DNA from: Micavibrio sp. UBA6212
Lineage (GTDB): Bacteria; Pseudomonadota; Alphaproteobacteria; Micavibrionales; Micavibrionaceae
Reading direction: 5' to 3'
Length of the DNA: 64,000 nt
NCBI GenBank assembly: GCA_002421905.1
Contig: DISK01000004.1
Coordinates: 1-64,000, forward strand
Both the position numbers and the translations under genes were made by a program. The notes under the pieces are model-generated. The model was not told the DNA's origin. It ran no database searches and was given only the letters and a program-made list of their open reading frames with translations. How positions within the stretch are numbered: position 1 is the stretch's first letter; every line of letters starts with the position of its first letter. Shown one piece after another: positions 8,952-17,484 of the stretch.

Positions 8952-9048
8952 GGACTTGGTCGGACTCAAAATACCAGAACGTATGTAGTTCTCGGGTATA
9001 ACTTAACGGCTCAGCAAGACATAATAAGCGTAGTAGGAATCACTGGCC
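8952..9048. repeat. Direct repeat, copy B (97 bp)
   Basis: This is the second copy of 7611-7706. It holds the true 3' end of the pilin-like gene (minus strand) plus a useless duplicate of the last argS codons (DLVGLKIPERM then stop). Confidence 0.9.
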
Positions 9049-9746
9049 GTTGACTGATAACAGCCTCTGGTTTTTCCCGTAAGCTCGGGCGTTGCGACAC
9101 CACCGATAAAGTCTCCGCAGCCAAAGGTCGTGCCGGATGAGCTGCCGAATTTCGCAGCAGTGGCAGGATTAGGGTTGGACCCATACGGATCAGCACCAGC
9201 CTGCTGTGGGGGAAGGCCATTCGGATTATCAACACCAAGAGCATTGTTATATTCGAGGCAAAACGCTTTGTTTACTTTCAGGATCATCATTAATTCTGTA
9301 TCGGGGCAAGCCGAGTTTCCAACATCCTGCACACCATAAACGCCGGAGAAAAGATAATCCGACGCAGGATTGGTTACCATGTGTCCGGATGGTTTCTGCC
9401 ACTTGGCGCGCCCCGCATCCTGATCAAAAATATGACATTTGTTATTCGGGGGAGTTTGATATTCGGCCTGTCCGGCATAATCCCCGGCACTATCAAAATC
9501 GGGATGATAAAACCTTAAATCCTGTTCGGAACATCCTTGCCGTACCAGTTTTTCAACAGCACGCTGAGCGGCGTTGCCATAGGATATAAACTCACTCACA
9601 ACGACCTTGGCTGTTTTCTGATCGACATCCCCGGTGGTCTGACGCATGCCACGACCAAAGGCAAGAATAAGAGCCGTAAAGAGAGCAATCGCCACAAAAA
9701 CATAAATCAGGGCGCTGCCGCTTTGTGAGGAAGAGGCCTTCTTCAT
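9003..9746 (-). CDS. Pilin-like single-pass membrane protein
   Basis: This 247-residue protein is of unknown function. The N-terminus has a short basic stretch (MKK), then SGSALIYVFVAIALF and a continuous hydrophobic helix to about residue 31, followed by a charged helix and a globular part with about five cysteines. That shape is reminiscent of type IV pilins and pseudopilins, but no exact prepilin peptidase site can be proven. Its ATG overlaps the dotL stop by one base (TGATG), so translation is probably coupled to dotL and the product may belong to the same secretion apparatus. The 3' end lies inside direct repeat B. Confidence 0.6.
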   Translation of the reverse strand: MKKASSSQSGSALIYVFVAIALFTALILAFGRGMRQTTGDVDQKTAKVVVSEFISYGNAAQRAVEKLVRQGCSEQDLRFYHPDFDSAGDYAGQAEYQTPPNNKCHIFDQDAGRAKWQKPSGHMVTNPASDYLFSGVYGVQDVGNSACPDTELMMILKVNKAFCLEYNNALGVDNPNGLPPQQAGADPYGSNPNPATAAKFGSSSGTTFGCGDFIGGVATPELTGKTRGCYQSTASDSYYAYYVLLSR

Positions 9747-12043
9747 CAGACATTTTCCTCATTGGAAGATGATTTTTCAGCCTCATCCTTGGCTTTTTGC
9801 GCAAAGTTCTTTTCTTCGTCCGAACGGAAAATAGAGTCGCGGGCTTTTTGCGCGGCTTCTTCCAGAACGGTTTTTGATGCTTCATCCAGATCGACAGAGG
9901 CCTCGGCACGTTCAACAAAATCCATCCATGATGTTCCTGTCGGAATTTCATTTCCGTCATCTGCAACGACGTCATCTTGTTGCGGGGTAGCGCCAAAATA
10001 CCCCATTGGGTTTCCGCTGCTTTTAACGGTTCCTTGCACTGTACCAGCAGGAGCAGCAGGGGCTTCCATCATGTCATCAAGGGAATGGGATAGGCCATAA
10101 ACGGAAACCAGACCAAAAATTCCGTGGTTGATTTCTGGTGAACCAGTTCGTTTGGATAACTCAACGGCGCGCCGCAACGCATCGATTTCGACAGAGGTCG
10201 GTAAGGAGACATCGGCTTTGGCAGCGGTCCATCCTTTTTTAACCATCATATCGCGCAGTTTTGTGATGGCCGCAGTATGTTTCAATATGGTTTCGTCCGA
10301 AGGCGGCAAAGCGATATAACGCGTGACGCGCATCGCCTTGGCATGGCCAGGGTTTGAATAAAAGAATTTGACATCGACGACACGTTCACCAAACGCAATA
10401 ACGGCCTGACCTTCTTTGAAAGAACGGATGGCATCATAGTTGGCGCGGCCCCGGGTCTGGACACTGGCCTGCATGTTGTCGGAATAAGAATGAGACATGC
10501 TGCCGGCTTCGGTTGCAAAACCCGACACCTCGGTCACGAAGGATGACCCGACAGTTTTTTCGAAAAATTCTTTGGTTTGTGTAGGGTCTTCGAGCTTCCC
10601 GAAAATCTTGATGTTACAGTTCGCAGCAATTGAACGGGCTTCTTCTTTGATACGTTTTTCCAACGCCGGTAAATCCTGTGCCGAGAACACCATCGAGAAA
10701 CCGAGTGAACGGGCCTGCGCGGCCATAACAGCCATACCTTGCGCGGCGTAATATCCGACCTCGTCAAAAATGGTCATGAATGGAGTTGCCGAGTTGGTTG
10801 GCTTGTTCTCGATAACAGTTGCGGTATCGCCTTCAACGGTCGAACCAAGGGACGCCCCCATCATACCTTTCAGGGTGGCGGCCACAATCTTACCGAGGTT
10901 GGCAGCTTCATCACCGGATTTTTCCAAAGCGGGGATCAGAACAACCAGAATACGACGGTTCAGAACAACGTCGAGCATATCAACGTCTGCGGCTTGAGAG
11001 TCGAAAATATAACCGTAATCATCCGCCAGAGATTGCAGTGAACGGGTAAACTGCATGGACAGATAACCGTGCTGGGTTTTGGCGGTGGTCGTATCAATCA
11101 TCGGCTGGTCGGGGCCCATGGGCTTGTCACGGCCTTCATCATCAAAGGCAGCGTCCACATAACCGGGAAGGGTCTCAAGATAACCTTTCAGGCCTTGACG
11201 CAAATGTTCGGGGATCATTTCATCGCGCGACAGCTTGACGATACTACCCAAAGTCAGGTTCTGACGGATAATTCCGACACTCAAAGGAATATCCAGAAAA
11301 TCACGGCGCCATGTCAGGACAGGCAGCAAAGACCCGATCAGGGAGACCGCACGCTCTTTCCACATTGCGTTGTCGCCTTCGGCATCCGGCATCAGGGAAA
11401 CCAGCATTTGTGTCAGATAGGACGCCGAACCGCTCGAGAACGGGTTCATGGTGTTTGATGGTGCTTTTTTGTCAGAGTTACCGGTCATATAGTTGAGAAC
11501 CAGCAAATCATCATCTCGCCCAAAACGACGAACCAGAGAAGAGAGCGAGGACCACAAATCAGTGTCCGCCTTACCATCAATATAAACAAACCCTGATCCC
11601 CAAGCGAGGGCATTGCTCGCCATGGATTTCAATCCTTCGGTTTTACCCGAACCGGTTGTTCCGAGATAGAGAACGTGAGTTCTGGCATCAGAGTTACTGA
11701 ACCAGACTTCTTCGCGGTTAGGGTCGGTATTCCCCAGATAAAGAATTCCTTCTGCTTCGCCGCTTCTGTTATTTTTATCTTTGAATTTTGCGCCCAGAGG
11801 AAGTTTGAAAGCCAGACTTTTATCACGTCCGCGCAGCCATAAGTAAAACAGGAGACCAACAACCAGAACGGCGTCGGCCCATTGTATCATTGTTGTATTG
11901 AAGTGGAATCCAATCCCCATCAGGAAGAAAACAGTAAAGGAATGTGATGGACGCTCCAGCCAGGAGGAAATCCTGACACTCAAAGGGCGAGCATCCCTCA
12001 GAAGGGACTTATGCGAGACTTCATATTTTGAGTCGAGAGCCAT
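9746..12043 (-). CDS. dotL: DotL/IcmO-like type IV coupling ATPase
   Basis: This 765-residue TraD/VirD4-superfamily ATPase is the coupling protein that recruits substrates to an IncI/Dot-Icm-type secretion channel. Two hydrophobic segments (about residues 34-50 and 56-72) anchor it in the inner membrane. Walker A is GTTGSGKT at about 128-135, and the Walker B-like segment is MTIFDEVGYY in the middle of the protein. The C-terminal 100 residues are rich in Glu, Asp and Ala, as in DotL tails that bind adaptor proteins. It lies downstream of a DotM gene, the expected partner. None of the channel genes (DotB, DotC, DotD, DotG and others) is in this window. Confidence 0.85.
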   Translation of the reverse strand: MALDSKYEVSHKSLLRDARPLSVRISSWLERPSHSFTVFFLMGIGFHFNTTMIQWADAVLVVGLLFYLWLRGRDKSLAFKLPLGAKFKDKNNRSGEAEGILYLGNTDPNREEVWFSNSDARTHVLYLGTTGSGKTEGLKSMASNALAWGSGFVYIDGKADTDLWSSLSSLVRRFGRDDDLLVLNYMTGNSDKKAPSNTMNPFSSGSASYLTQMLVSLMPDAEGDNAMWKERAVSLIGSLLPVLTWRRDFLDIPLSVGIIRQNLTLGSIVKLSRDEMIPEHLRQGLKGYLETLPGYVDAAFDDEGRDKPMGPDQPMIDTTTAKTQHGYLSMQFTRSLQSLADDYGYIFDSQAADVDMLDVVLNRRILVVLIPALEKSGDEAANLGKIVAATLKGMMGASLGSTVEGDTATVIENKPTNSATPFMTIFDEVGYYAAQGMAVMAAQARSLGFSMVFSAQDLPALEKRIKEEARSIAANCNIKIFGKLEDPTQTKEFFEKTVGSSFVTEVSGFATEAGSMSHSYSDNMQASVQTRGRANYDAIRSFKEGQAVIAFGERVVDVKFFYSNPGHAKAMRVTRYIALPPSDETILKHTAAITKLRDMMVKKGWTAAKADVSLPTSVEIDALRRAVELSKRTGSPEINHGIFGLVSVYGLSHSLDDMMEAPAAPAGTVQGTVKSSGNPMGYFGATPQQDDVVADDGNEIPTGTSWMDFVERAEASVDLDEASKTVLEEAAQKARDSIFRSDEEKNFAQKAKDEAEKSSSNEENV

Positions 12044-12049
12044 GTGCCC

Positions 12050-12661
12050 CTATCTCCCTTCAAGAAAATCTTCTGCAGACATGGAGCCACTATGCCCATC
12101 CTGCATTGAACTATTTGATGCTGTTGTTCCCGACACGCCCGAATTTGCGAATAATCCGATCAACGACGATGTAATAATGAACAAAATGAAAAAGATAACC
12201 AATGCGGATGAAATATAGGCGACAGGTTTGAAAACATAACTTTTCAAACGACTATTAGTATTGTTATTGCTCGGGGCGCGCAGGGCAGGCACGGAATAAT
12301 CATAGGGTGAACCATACTGGCGTCCGGCAGCAGTATCAGATGAAGCCATACGAATTTGCCCTTGTGCTTGTTCCATGGCCGAGGAAACAGTCAACAAAGC
12401 ACGTACTGCGTCATCGCGTTGATCGTATCGGGCAATTTCTAGAATATCTTGTCTTGGGGTTTTCAAAACCAGAGTAAAAATAGTTCCATCTTCGTTGGCG
12501 CGGACTTCGAGAGCCGATGATTTGCTTTGCCCGACTTCCATTTGCCACACGACGGGCGACAGGGCATCTGGCAAAGACAGGATCAGGATTCCATCGACAA
12601 CCTTGGCTGTGGGGACAAATTTTTCGGTCATGACTTTCTTGTTCCTCATCGTAATATTCAT
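12050..12661 (-). CDS. Unknown protein with C-terminal membrane segment, between dotM and dotL
   Basis: I do not recognise this family. The protein has up to 203 residues. An N-terminal soluble domain of about 120 residues alternates strands and helices. A linker rich in Ser, Asn and Pro follows, then one strong transmembrane helix (YISSALVIFFILFIITSSLI, near residues 149-168), and a short tail rich in Gly and Ser. It does not look like DotN (no zinc-binding cysteines) or TrbB (no thioredoxin CxxC). The start is uncertain: the first ATG at 12661 or the third at 12631 (MTEKFVP). It lies seven bases from both neighbours in the order dotM-this-dotL, so a role in the coupling complex is a reasonable inference. 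Confidence 0.65.
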   Translation of the reverse strand: MNITMRNKKVMTEKFVPTAKVVDGILILSLPDALSPVVWQMEVGQSKSSALEVRANEDGTIFTLVLKTPRQDILEIARYDQRDDAVRALLTVSSAMEQAQGQIRMASSDTAAGRQYGSPYDYSVPALRAPSNNNTNSRLKSYVFKPVAYISSALVIFFILFIITSSLIGLFANSGVSGTTASNSSMQDGHSGSMSAEDFLEGR

Positions 12662-12668
12662 TGACTTC

Positions 12669-13871
12669 TTAGCTCCCGCGGACTTTTTTGATGGCCCGTT
12701 TTTTAGACTTGCTGTAATCCAGCGGTGGAATAGGGCGTGCTTTATCCGACGTCATATATTCGGATATGACTTTGACGGCATCTTCCATTTTAGGCCGAGG
12801 GATAGGCCGTTGTGCCAGTTTTTCTGCTTTGTAATGACACATAGAACCCAAAGCCTCCATATGAAAGGCTTGCCGCCCCAGATTATTCAAAGGATACCAT
12901 AAAGCGCGGTCAAAAGCCCGTAGCCATAAAAACTGGGCTGGGGCCAGAACGCCACCTTCTTCGCGGGCGGTCATCAATCCACGGATCAGGGCGGTGTTTT
13001 CATAGGCATGCTGGTTACATTTTGATAAAACTTTGCCGGACATATCACGGTCACGCAAAATTTTTCTAGCCTCGCGAACCAAGGCAGAGTTCAGACGAAG
13101 TCCTCTGTCATTTGACCAGCACTGCGCCAATCGGCCAAGCATAACATCGCTTTCGGCACGCTTGCGGATAGATTTCAGACAAAAAGCAGCCAGCAAAACC
13201 TGACGGTAAGGAGCCAGATGCATCGGGCCGCGCCATGGGTTGCCCAATTGCTGAATAAAGGCACGGGCGGCAGCATTGGCATCAACTTTTCCGTCCGGTG
13301 CAGGAATATCATGATAGGCCAACCATTCTTCCGGCCCCAAAGCCTCAGCAAAAGGAGGAAGTTCGGCAGGGACAGGCGACCCCGGAGGGCGCGGAGGCTG
13401 ATTGGTCGGATTAAATCCGACGAAAGGGGAAAGGATCGGAAAATTCTGGGCTTGTCGTTTGATAAGACGCCCAAGATCAAGGGTCATCCGGTAATGGCAT
13501 TTGGGCCCGAATGTATAAGACCAGAAAGCCAGCAAAATCAGCAGAGCCGAAAATGCAATGCGCAACGGCGACAGGGCCGCAATCGCAATAATATCCATGC
13601 TGGCTGTATTCAATCTTTCTTTTGGGATAGTTTTGGCGATATCACGGATTTCTCCCAAAGTCCCCAAAGGTTTTTCTCCATCCATGATCATGTGGTCATC
13701 GCCAAGAACCAGACTGGAAATATACATTTCCCCGACGCGAACCCAACGAACACCATTGCGGATATTATCCGCTTGAAAATACCATAAGAGGATAACAAGG
13801 CCAAAGATAACGAAGGCGAGAATTGCCCAGCCAATCGCATTGCTATAACCAGTATTTGCGTTTTCTGCCAC
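12669..13871 (-). CDS. dotM: DotM/IcmP-like coupling-complex protein
   Basis: This is a 400-residue homologue of DotM/IcmP (TrbA in IncI plasmids), an inner-membrane partner of DotL in substrate recruitment. The N-terminus has a transmembrane helix (AIGWAILAFVIFGLVILLWY, about 12-31) and a second hydrophobic region near 100-125. A proline-rich linker (PTNQPPRPPGSP) and a large cytosolic domain with many conserved Arg and Trp residues follow. The length is close to the Legionella protein. It is the first gene of a four-gene minus-strand unit (dotM, unknown membrane protein, dotL, pilin-like). The assignment rests on layout, length and the DotL neighbour. Confidence 0.75.
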   Translation of the reverse strand: MAENANTGYSNAIGWAILAFVIFGLVILLWYFQADNIRNGVRWVRVGEMYISSLVLGDDHMIMDGEKPLGTLGEIRDIAKTIPKERLNTASMDIIAIAALSPLRIAFSALLILLAFWSYTFGPKCHYRMTLDLGRLIKRQAQNFPILSPFVGFNPTNQPPRPPGSPVPAELPPFAEALGPEEWLAYHDIPAPDGKVDANAAARAFIQQLGNPWRGPMHLAPYRQVLLAAFCLKSIRKRAESDVMLGRLAQCWSNDRGLRLNSALVREARKILRDRDMSGKVLSKCNQHAYENTALIRGLMTAREEGGVLAPAQFLWLRAFDRALWYPLNNLGRQAFHMEALGSMCHYKAEKLAQRPIPRPKMEDAVKVISEYMTSDKARPIPPLDYSKSKKRAIKKVRGS

Positions 13872-14115
13872 GAAAGTACCGCCCGTTGAACTATGAAAAA
13901 CTTATATCTAATGCAGGCAGAATAGCCTAAAGGCATTCTACGCTGAAATGATTAACAAATTTCTCGTGGAAAAGCCAGAACGGACTGCATCAAGAAAGGC
14001 TTTTCAAATGAAAAAAAATATGTATTATGCCGGAAATTCGATATTTTGAAATTCGGAAGCAAATACAAGTTTTTGATTTCCATAATATTTGGATTTAATA
14101 TCAAGTTAGTGCCGT

Positions 14116-14190
14116 GCCGGCATAGCACAGTGGTAGTGCAGCGGTTTTGTAAACCGAAGGTCGCGAGTTCAAATCTTGCTGCCGGCACCA
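14116..14190 (+). tRNA. tRNA-Thr (anticodon TGT)
   Basis: The acceptor stem GCCGGCA (14116-14122) pairs with TGCCGGC (14180-14186), followed by discriminator A and an encoded CCA. The anticodon arm is CGGTT-TTGTAAA-CCG-like with TGT in the loop, and the T-arm contains GAGTTCAAATC. The fold is complete. A small accessory region begins directly downstream. Confidence 0.95.
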
Positions 14191-14594
14191 TTTTCCAAAT
14201 CGCAATTTTTTCCAAACAAATTCAGGCTGTTAGAGCGGAGATAAACTTTTCTCCGGCGACAAAGGTTTTGGCAGTGGTTTCGAAGTCCACGGTTTGAGTC
14301 CTTAAGTCACTGGCAATCACCGAAAAAACCGAAGGTGTTTTTTCGGAACAACCTTTCCAGTTTGCGCGGGAATAATGGTCAGGCATTCGACACACGCGAA
14401 CTGTCACTCCACAGTTCTCTGGTGGTAGAGAGAAAAGACGCGACTCCGAAAAACCGGGAAATGCCATGCCCGGCACAGACCTCAGGAAAAAGCTGCTGCC
14501 GCCCGCTGCACAAGTGACTGATACGGCTGCTTGAAACCGTGGACGTTGAACAAACATGGGCCGGAGAGTTTGGAGAATGCTAGTATTTTATGGA
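14191..14594. other. Gap after tRNA-Thr with a doubtful 111-codon frame
   Basis: On the minus strand an open frame at 14222-14557 ends TTAKTFVAGEKFISALTA, and its last 40 codons look protein-like, but there is no good ribosome binding site and no family I recognise. A strong inverted repeat, CCGAAAAAAC / GTGTTTTTTCGG, sits at about 14320-14345. I see no tRNA, tmRNA or other standard RNA here. Confidence 0.3.
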
Positions 14595-16037
14595 CTACCC
14601 GCCCATAGAAGCAAATTGTAGTTGCTCGGTCTGGGTTCCTACTGATTCTTGTAATCTTTCAAAAATCACCTCAGAATTAGACACGACAATTGTTTGCGAC
14701 AATGTTTCCAATAAATCCTCTTTGGTAATAACCGCAACGCCATGTTTATGGGCTTCCTCCAATTCAGAACGTACTTCCTCACGAGTTAGCGCCGTTACCA
14801 TTACAGGAAGAATCTTTAAATGGTTATGACCGGATTGCATCCTTTTCTTTATGGCTTCGGTTCGCGCAACAAGATTTGCAAGTTTTGACCCTGCCTTTAG
14901 TAGTCCTGTCGTGCATTCAATAAGGGCCATATTGCCACTGGGGGTTGTTGCAATAACATCTACTGAATCTGATGTGCGCGGTGTTCCCCCGGGCTGGGAA
15001 ACGCTGAAACCCAGCATCCACGCAAGCCAAGCCACACCAAATTCAAAATCTCTTGCATCTTTCCTTGCTTTTTGTTCTGCAAACAAAAAGTCATGCATGA
15101 TCTTCAGCTCTTTGTCACATTCCTCCATTACCACTCTTCGTGAATTTTGGAAGTTTTTTGGATCAGCAATCCAGTACTGATGTTGCGCACAGCCTTCATA
15201 AGAAGCAATGCAGTGCAATGCTGCACCAGAAGGAATATCTAATTTTCCTGTGCCGACATATGAAGATTCTTCTTCTGACCATAAAAGCTTGTCGCCTTTG
15301 ATTGTGCCTCTTGAGACAACCTCTCCTTGCGAAAATACACGAAACCCTATCTGGCATTTTTTTTGATCCAATCCTTTTGCCAGATAAATCGAAGGTTCTG
15401 CTTTTTCTTCTTCTACCTTCGAAGAAAAGTTTATCTCTGCGACATTAATTGCAACAACTTCTATATTTGATGTGTCTCCCGTGTATGTGCCCACCAAAGA
15501 GTATTGGATCATTAGCTCATTTAAGGAATCAAATGGTTCCATACCTGCCTTTAACTCCCAATCAATATCCGGCTGCTTAATATAAGAATGCTGATGCGCG
15601 CCGGAAATTTTCAGATAGGACAATCTTTTTCCGGCGTTAATACCATCGCGATGAAAAGGTGTATAGTAGGTTGAAAGCTTGCCTTTTTCATCCGGTGTGA
15701 AAATTAATTCTCCTATAGGGGTTTTTATGATGCCAGTTTGCGTTAGTTGTTTGATTAAAGCGCGGTAATCTACACCGAGTTCAGATAGTAAAAAATAGCC
15801 CGCGAAAACTTGGTTGCTTTGAAAATGATTTTTGGGAATAGCACTTGGGGCTGTATGCAGAAATAAACGGCCAGATATTAAATGAAGAGCGCCATCTCTT
15901 TTTAAGGCAACATAGCTAAATCCTGCATGAGAGTACGCGCCGTCCCATAGCGATATAGACGAGATAAAATTTTCTATATTACTTTTATCGTGGTCGCTAA
16001 GCATTTCAAAAATCTCCAGTTGCTCGCCACTACACAT
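14595..16037 (-). CDS. Protein with PD-(D/E)XK nuclease-like C-terminal domain
   Basis: This is an orphan protein of about 480 residues. The first 310 residues match nothing I know. The C-terminal part (about residues 325-400) reads FEFGVAWLAWMLGF, then SDSVDVIATTPSGNMALIEC. This fits the E...D-X(n)-E-X-(K/T) core of restriction-like PD-(D/E)XK nucleases, with ECT replacing the usual ExK. Later segments alternate helices and strands. A start at ATG 16037 gives MCSGEQLEIF; a TTG eight codons upstream (16061) would add a CxxC pair. The gene is alone, next to tRNA-Thr, and more AT-rich than the neighbouring core genes. A defence or DNA-processing role is possible but not shown. Confidence 0.65.
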   Translation of the reverse strand: MCSGEQLEIFEMLSDHDKSNIENFISSISLWDGAYSHAGFSYVALKRDGALHLISGRLFLHTAPSAIPKNHFQSNQVFAGYFLLSELGVDYRALIKQLTQTGIIKTPIGELIFTPDEKGKLSTYYTPFHRDGINAGKRLSYLKISGAHQHSYIKQPDIDWELKAGMEPFDSLNELMIQYSLVGTYTGDTSNIEVVAINVAEINFSSKVEEEKAEPSIYLAKGLDQKKCQIGFRVFSQGEVVSRGTIKGDKLLWSEEESSYVGTGKLDIPSGAALHCIASYEGCAQHQYWIADPKNFQNSRRVVMEECDKELKIMHDFLFAEQKARKDARDFEFGVAWLAWMLGFSVSQPGGTPRTSDSVDVIATTPSGNMALIECTTGLLKAGSKLANLVARTEAIKKRMQSGHNHLKILPVMVTALTREEVRSELEEAHKHGVAVITKEDLLETLSQTIVVSNSEVIFERLQESVGTQTEQLQFASMGG

Positions 16038-16147
16038 AAGACATCTCACATGGCTGCGCAACCGAAGGCAGTTAGACTTCGTCGTTTTTATGAATTATAG
16101 AAACCGTAAAGCGTCAATTTAGTTGTTTTTTGGTTTCCTAAGCAGCA

Positions 16148-16185
16148 CCATTAAAAAGCTCCCCGAATGGGGAGTTTTTTAATGG
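16148..16185. terminator. Strong bidirectional terminator
   Basis: CCATTAAAAAGCTCCCC and GGGGAGTTTTTTAATGG pair over 17 bases with one G-T wobble around a GAAT loop. It lies in a divergent spacer where no adjacent gene points into it. It could be the original terminator of the tRNA-Thr transcript, separated from it by the inserted 14.2-16.1 kb segment. Confidence 0.85.
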
Positions 16186-16286
16186 TCTAGGTTATTAAGA
16201 CCGACCCGTGAGCAGGTTCATGCCATTTCCCAGCAATATTGTTTTTCTCTAATAAATATCTACCTCTATTGAAAGAAAGAGAGAGT

Positions 16287-16906
16287 ATGATGATTAAAAT
16301 TTATCCGTTTGAAAAACTAGGAAAGTCCGACTTTGGCTGGTTAAAGGCGAATTACCATTTCAGTTTTGCGCGCTATTACAATCCTGACCGTGTCGAGTTC
16401 GGCAAGTTGCGTGTTATCAATGATAATATGGTCAAGGCAGGGCGAGGATTTGAAACACACCCGCATCAGAATATGGAGATCATCACATTCGTCAGGACGG
16501 GAGCTATCTCTCATAAAGATTCAAAAGGTAATGAAGGAAAAACAGTTGCCGGAAATGTGCAGGTGATGAGCGCAGGTTCGGGAATTGCCCATTCGGAATT
16601 CAACCATGAAAACGAAGATACGACATTGTATCAAATCTGGATTTTGCCGCGTGAACAAAATGTCGAACCACGATGGGATATGGCAGATTTTTCAAATCGT
16701 GCCGCCAATGATGTTTTGCCACTTCTTGTGTCAGGCCGAAAAGAGGATGAAGGAAAAGGGGCTCTTTATATCCATCAGGACGCATCAATTTCCGGAGGAC
16801 AAATTTCGCAAGGCCAAGAGATTTCGCAGAGATCACTGATGTAAAAAATATTCGGATCAAAGCGCTCAGTAACGCGGAAGTTATTCTGGTCGACGTACCG
16901 GAATAA
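16287..16906 (+). pseudogene. Pirin-family gene with internal deletion and frameshift
   Basis: The first 160 or so residues are a good pirin cupin domain (MMIKIYPFEKLGKSDFGWL...), with metal ligands in HPHQNMEI and GIAHSEFNHE. The frame then runs into QISQGQEISQRSLM and stops at 16844. In the -1 frame, 16823-16906 encodes FAEITDVKNIRIKALSNAEV plus ILVDVPE, the typical end of pirins, so about 35-40 residues between the two parts are missing. The breakpoint lies on GATTTCGCAG (16820-16829), which would encode part of both QEISQ and DFAEI. A microhomology deletion is the likely cause. The truncated N-terminal domain may still be translated. Confidence 0.8.
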
Positions 16907-16918
16907 CAACGCGAAAAA

Positions 16919-17299
16919 TTAATCTTCAAATTTTTTGCGGTGGGCCAGAATATCTGCCCCGTATTGCTGTGACCAGTCTGACAAAGCATCCATAGGATAT
17001 CTCAGAGAATGGCCTAATTTTGTCAGACTATATTCAACACGGGGAGGAACTTCCGGATAGGCCTTTCGAGTCACGAGTCCAGACCGTTCAAACTCTCTGA
17101 GATGCTTTGACAACTCTCTCTGTGTAATATTGCCCAGAAGTTTCTGAATCTCGCCAAAGCGCAATGGCTTCTCGCCCGCATGGGACAGCGCGTACAAAAT
17201 TTTAACCGACCATTTATTGGCGATCAGACTAAGGGCCAGAAAAGCGGGACAGGTCTCTCCTGAATGACGGAATTTGATATTATTTTCATTTTTTTTCAT
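16919..17299 (-). CDS. HxlR-family winged-helix regulator
   Basis: This 126-residue MarR-like dimeric DNA-binding protein has the hallmark GETCPAFLALSLIANKWSVKI-type start, with the single N-terminal cysteine (near residue 17) that many HxlR proteins use to sense quinones, aldehydes or oxidants. The recognition region is ITQRELSKHLREFERSGLVTR and the wing follows. It is divergent from the yceI-wrbA-like operon and flanked by a pirin gene, all typical oxidative-stress targets of this family. An inverted repeat lies directly upstream (17322-17343). Confidence 0.9.
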   Translation of the reverse strand: MKKNENNIKFRHSGETCPAFLALSLIANKWSVKILYALSHAGEKPLRFGEIQKLLGNITQRELSKHLREFERSGLVTRKAYPEVPPRVEYSLTKLGHSLRYPMDALSDWSQQYGADILAHRKKFED

Positions 17300-17321
17300 C
17301 TTTTTGCCCTTTGTTTTCTAA

Positions 17322-17343
17322 TTAGTATCAAAATATATACTAA
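17322..17343. promoter_or_regulatory. Candidate HxlR operator
   Basis: TTAGTAT and ATACTAA form perfect 7-base arms around an 8-base AT-rich spacer, 22 bases upstream of the hxlR start and on the yceI side. Size and position fit an HxlR dimer site. The right part, TATATACTAAATATA (17334-17348), recurs exactly at 31061-31075. Confidence 0.55.
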
Positions 17344-17484
17344 ATATAGAAAAAGACCCTTCTTTCTATTATATACGAATTACTTATATCGTTTCAGGCA
17401 AGAAGCAAACAGTCTGCGCCCAGACTGCCCCAGACTATCTAGCCATTTTTTGAATTCAGCAATGTTTAACAGGAGACTATAATC

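Noticed and set aside
14320..14345. tmRNA or other standard RNA after tRNA-Thr
   Set aside because: There is an A/T-rich inverted repeat but no tag-peptide reading frame or tRNA-like ends.
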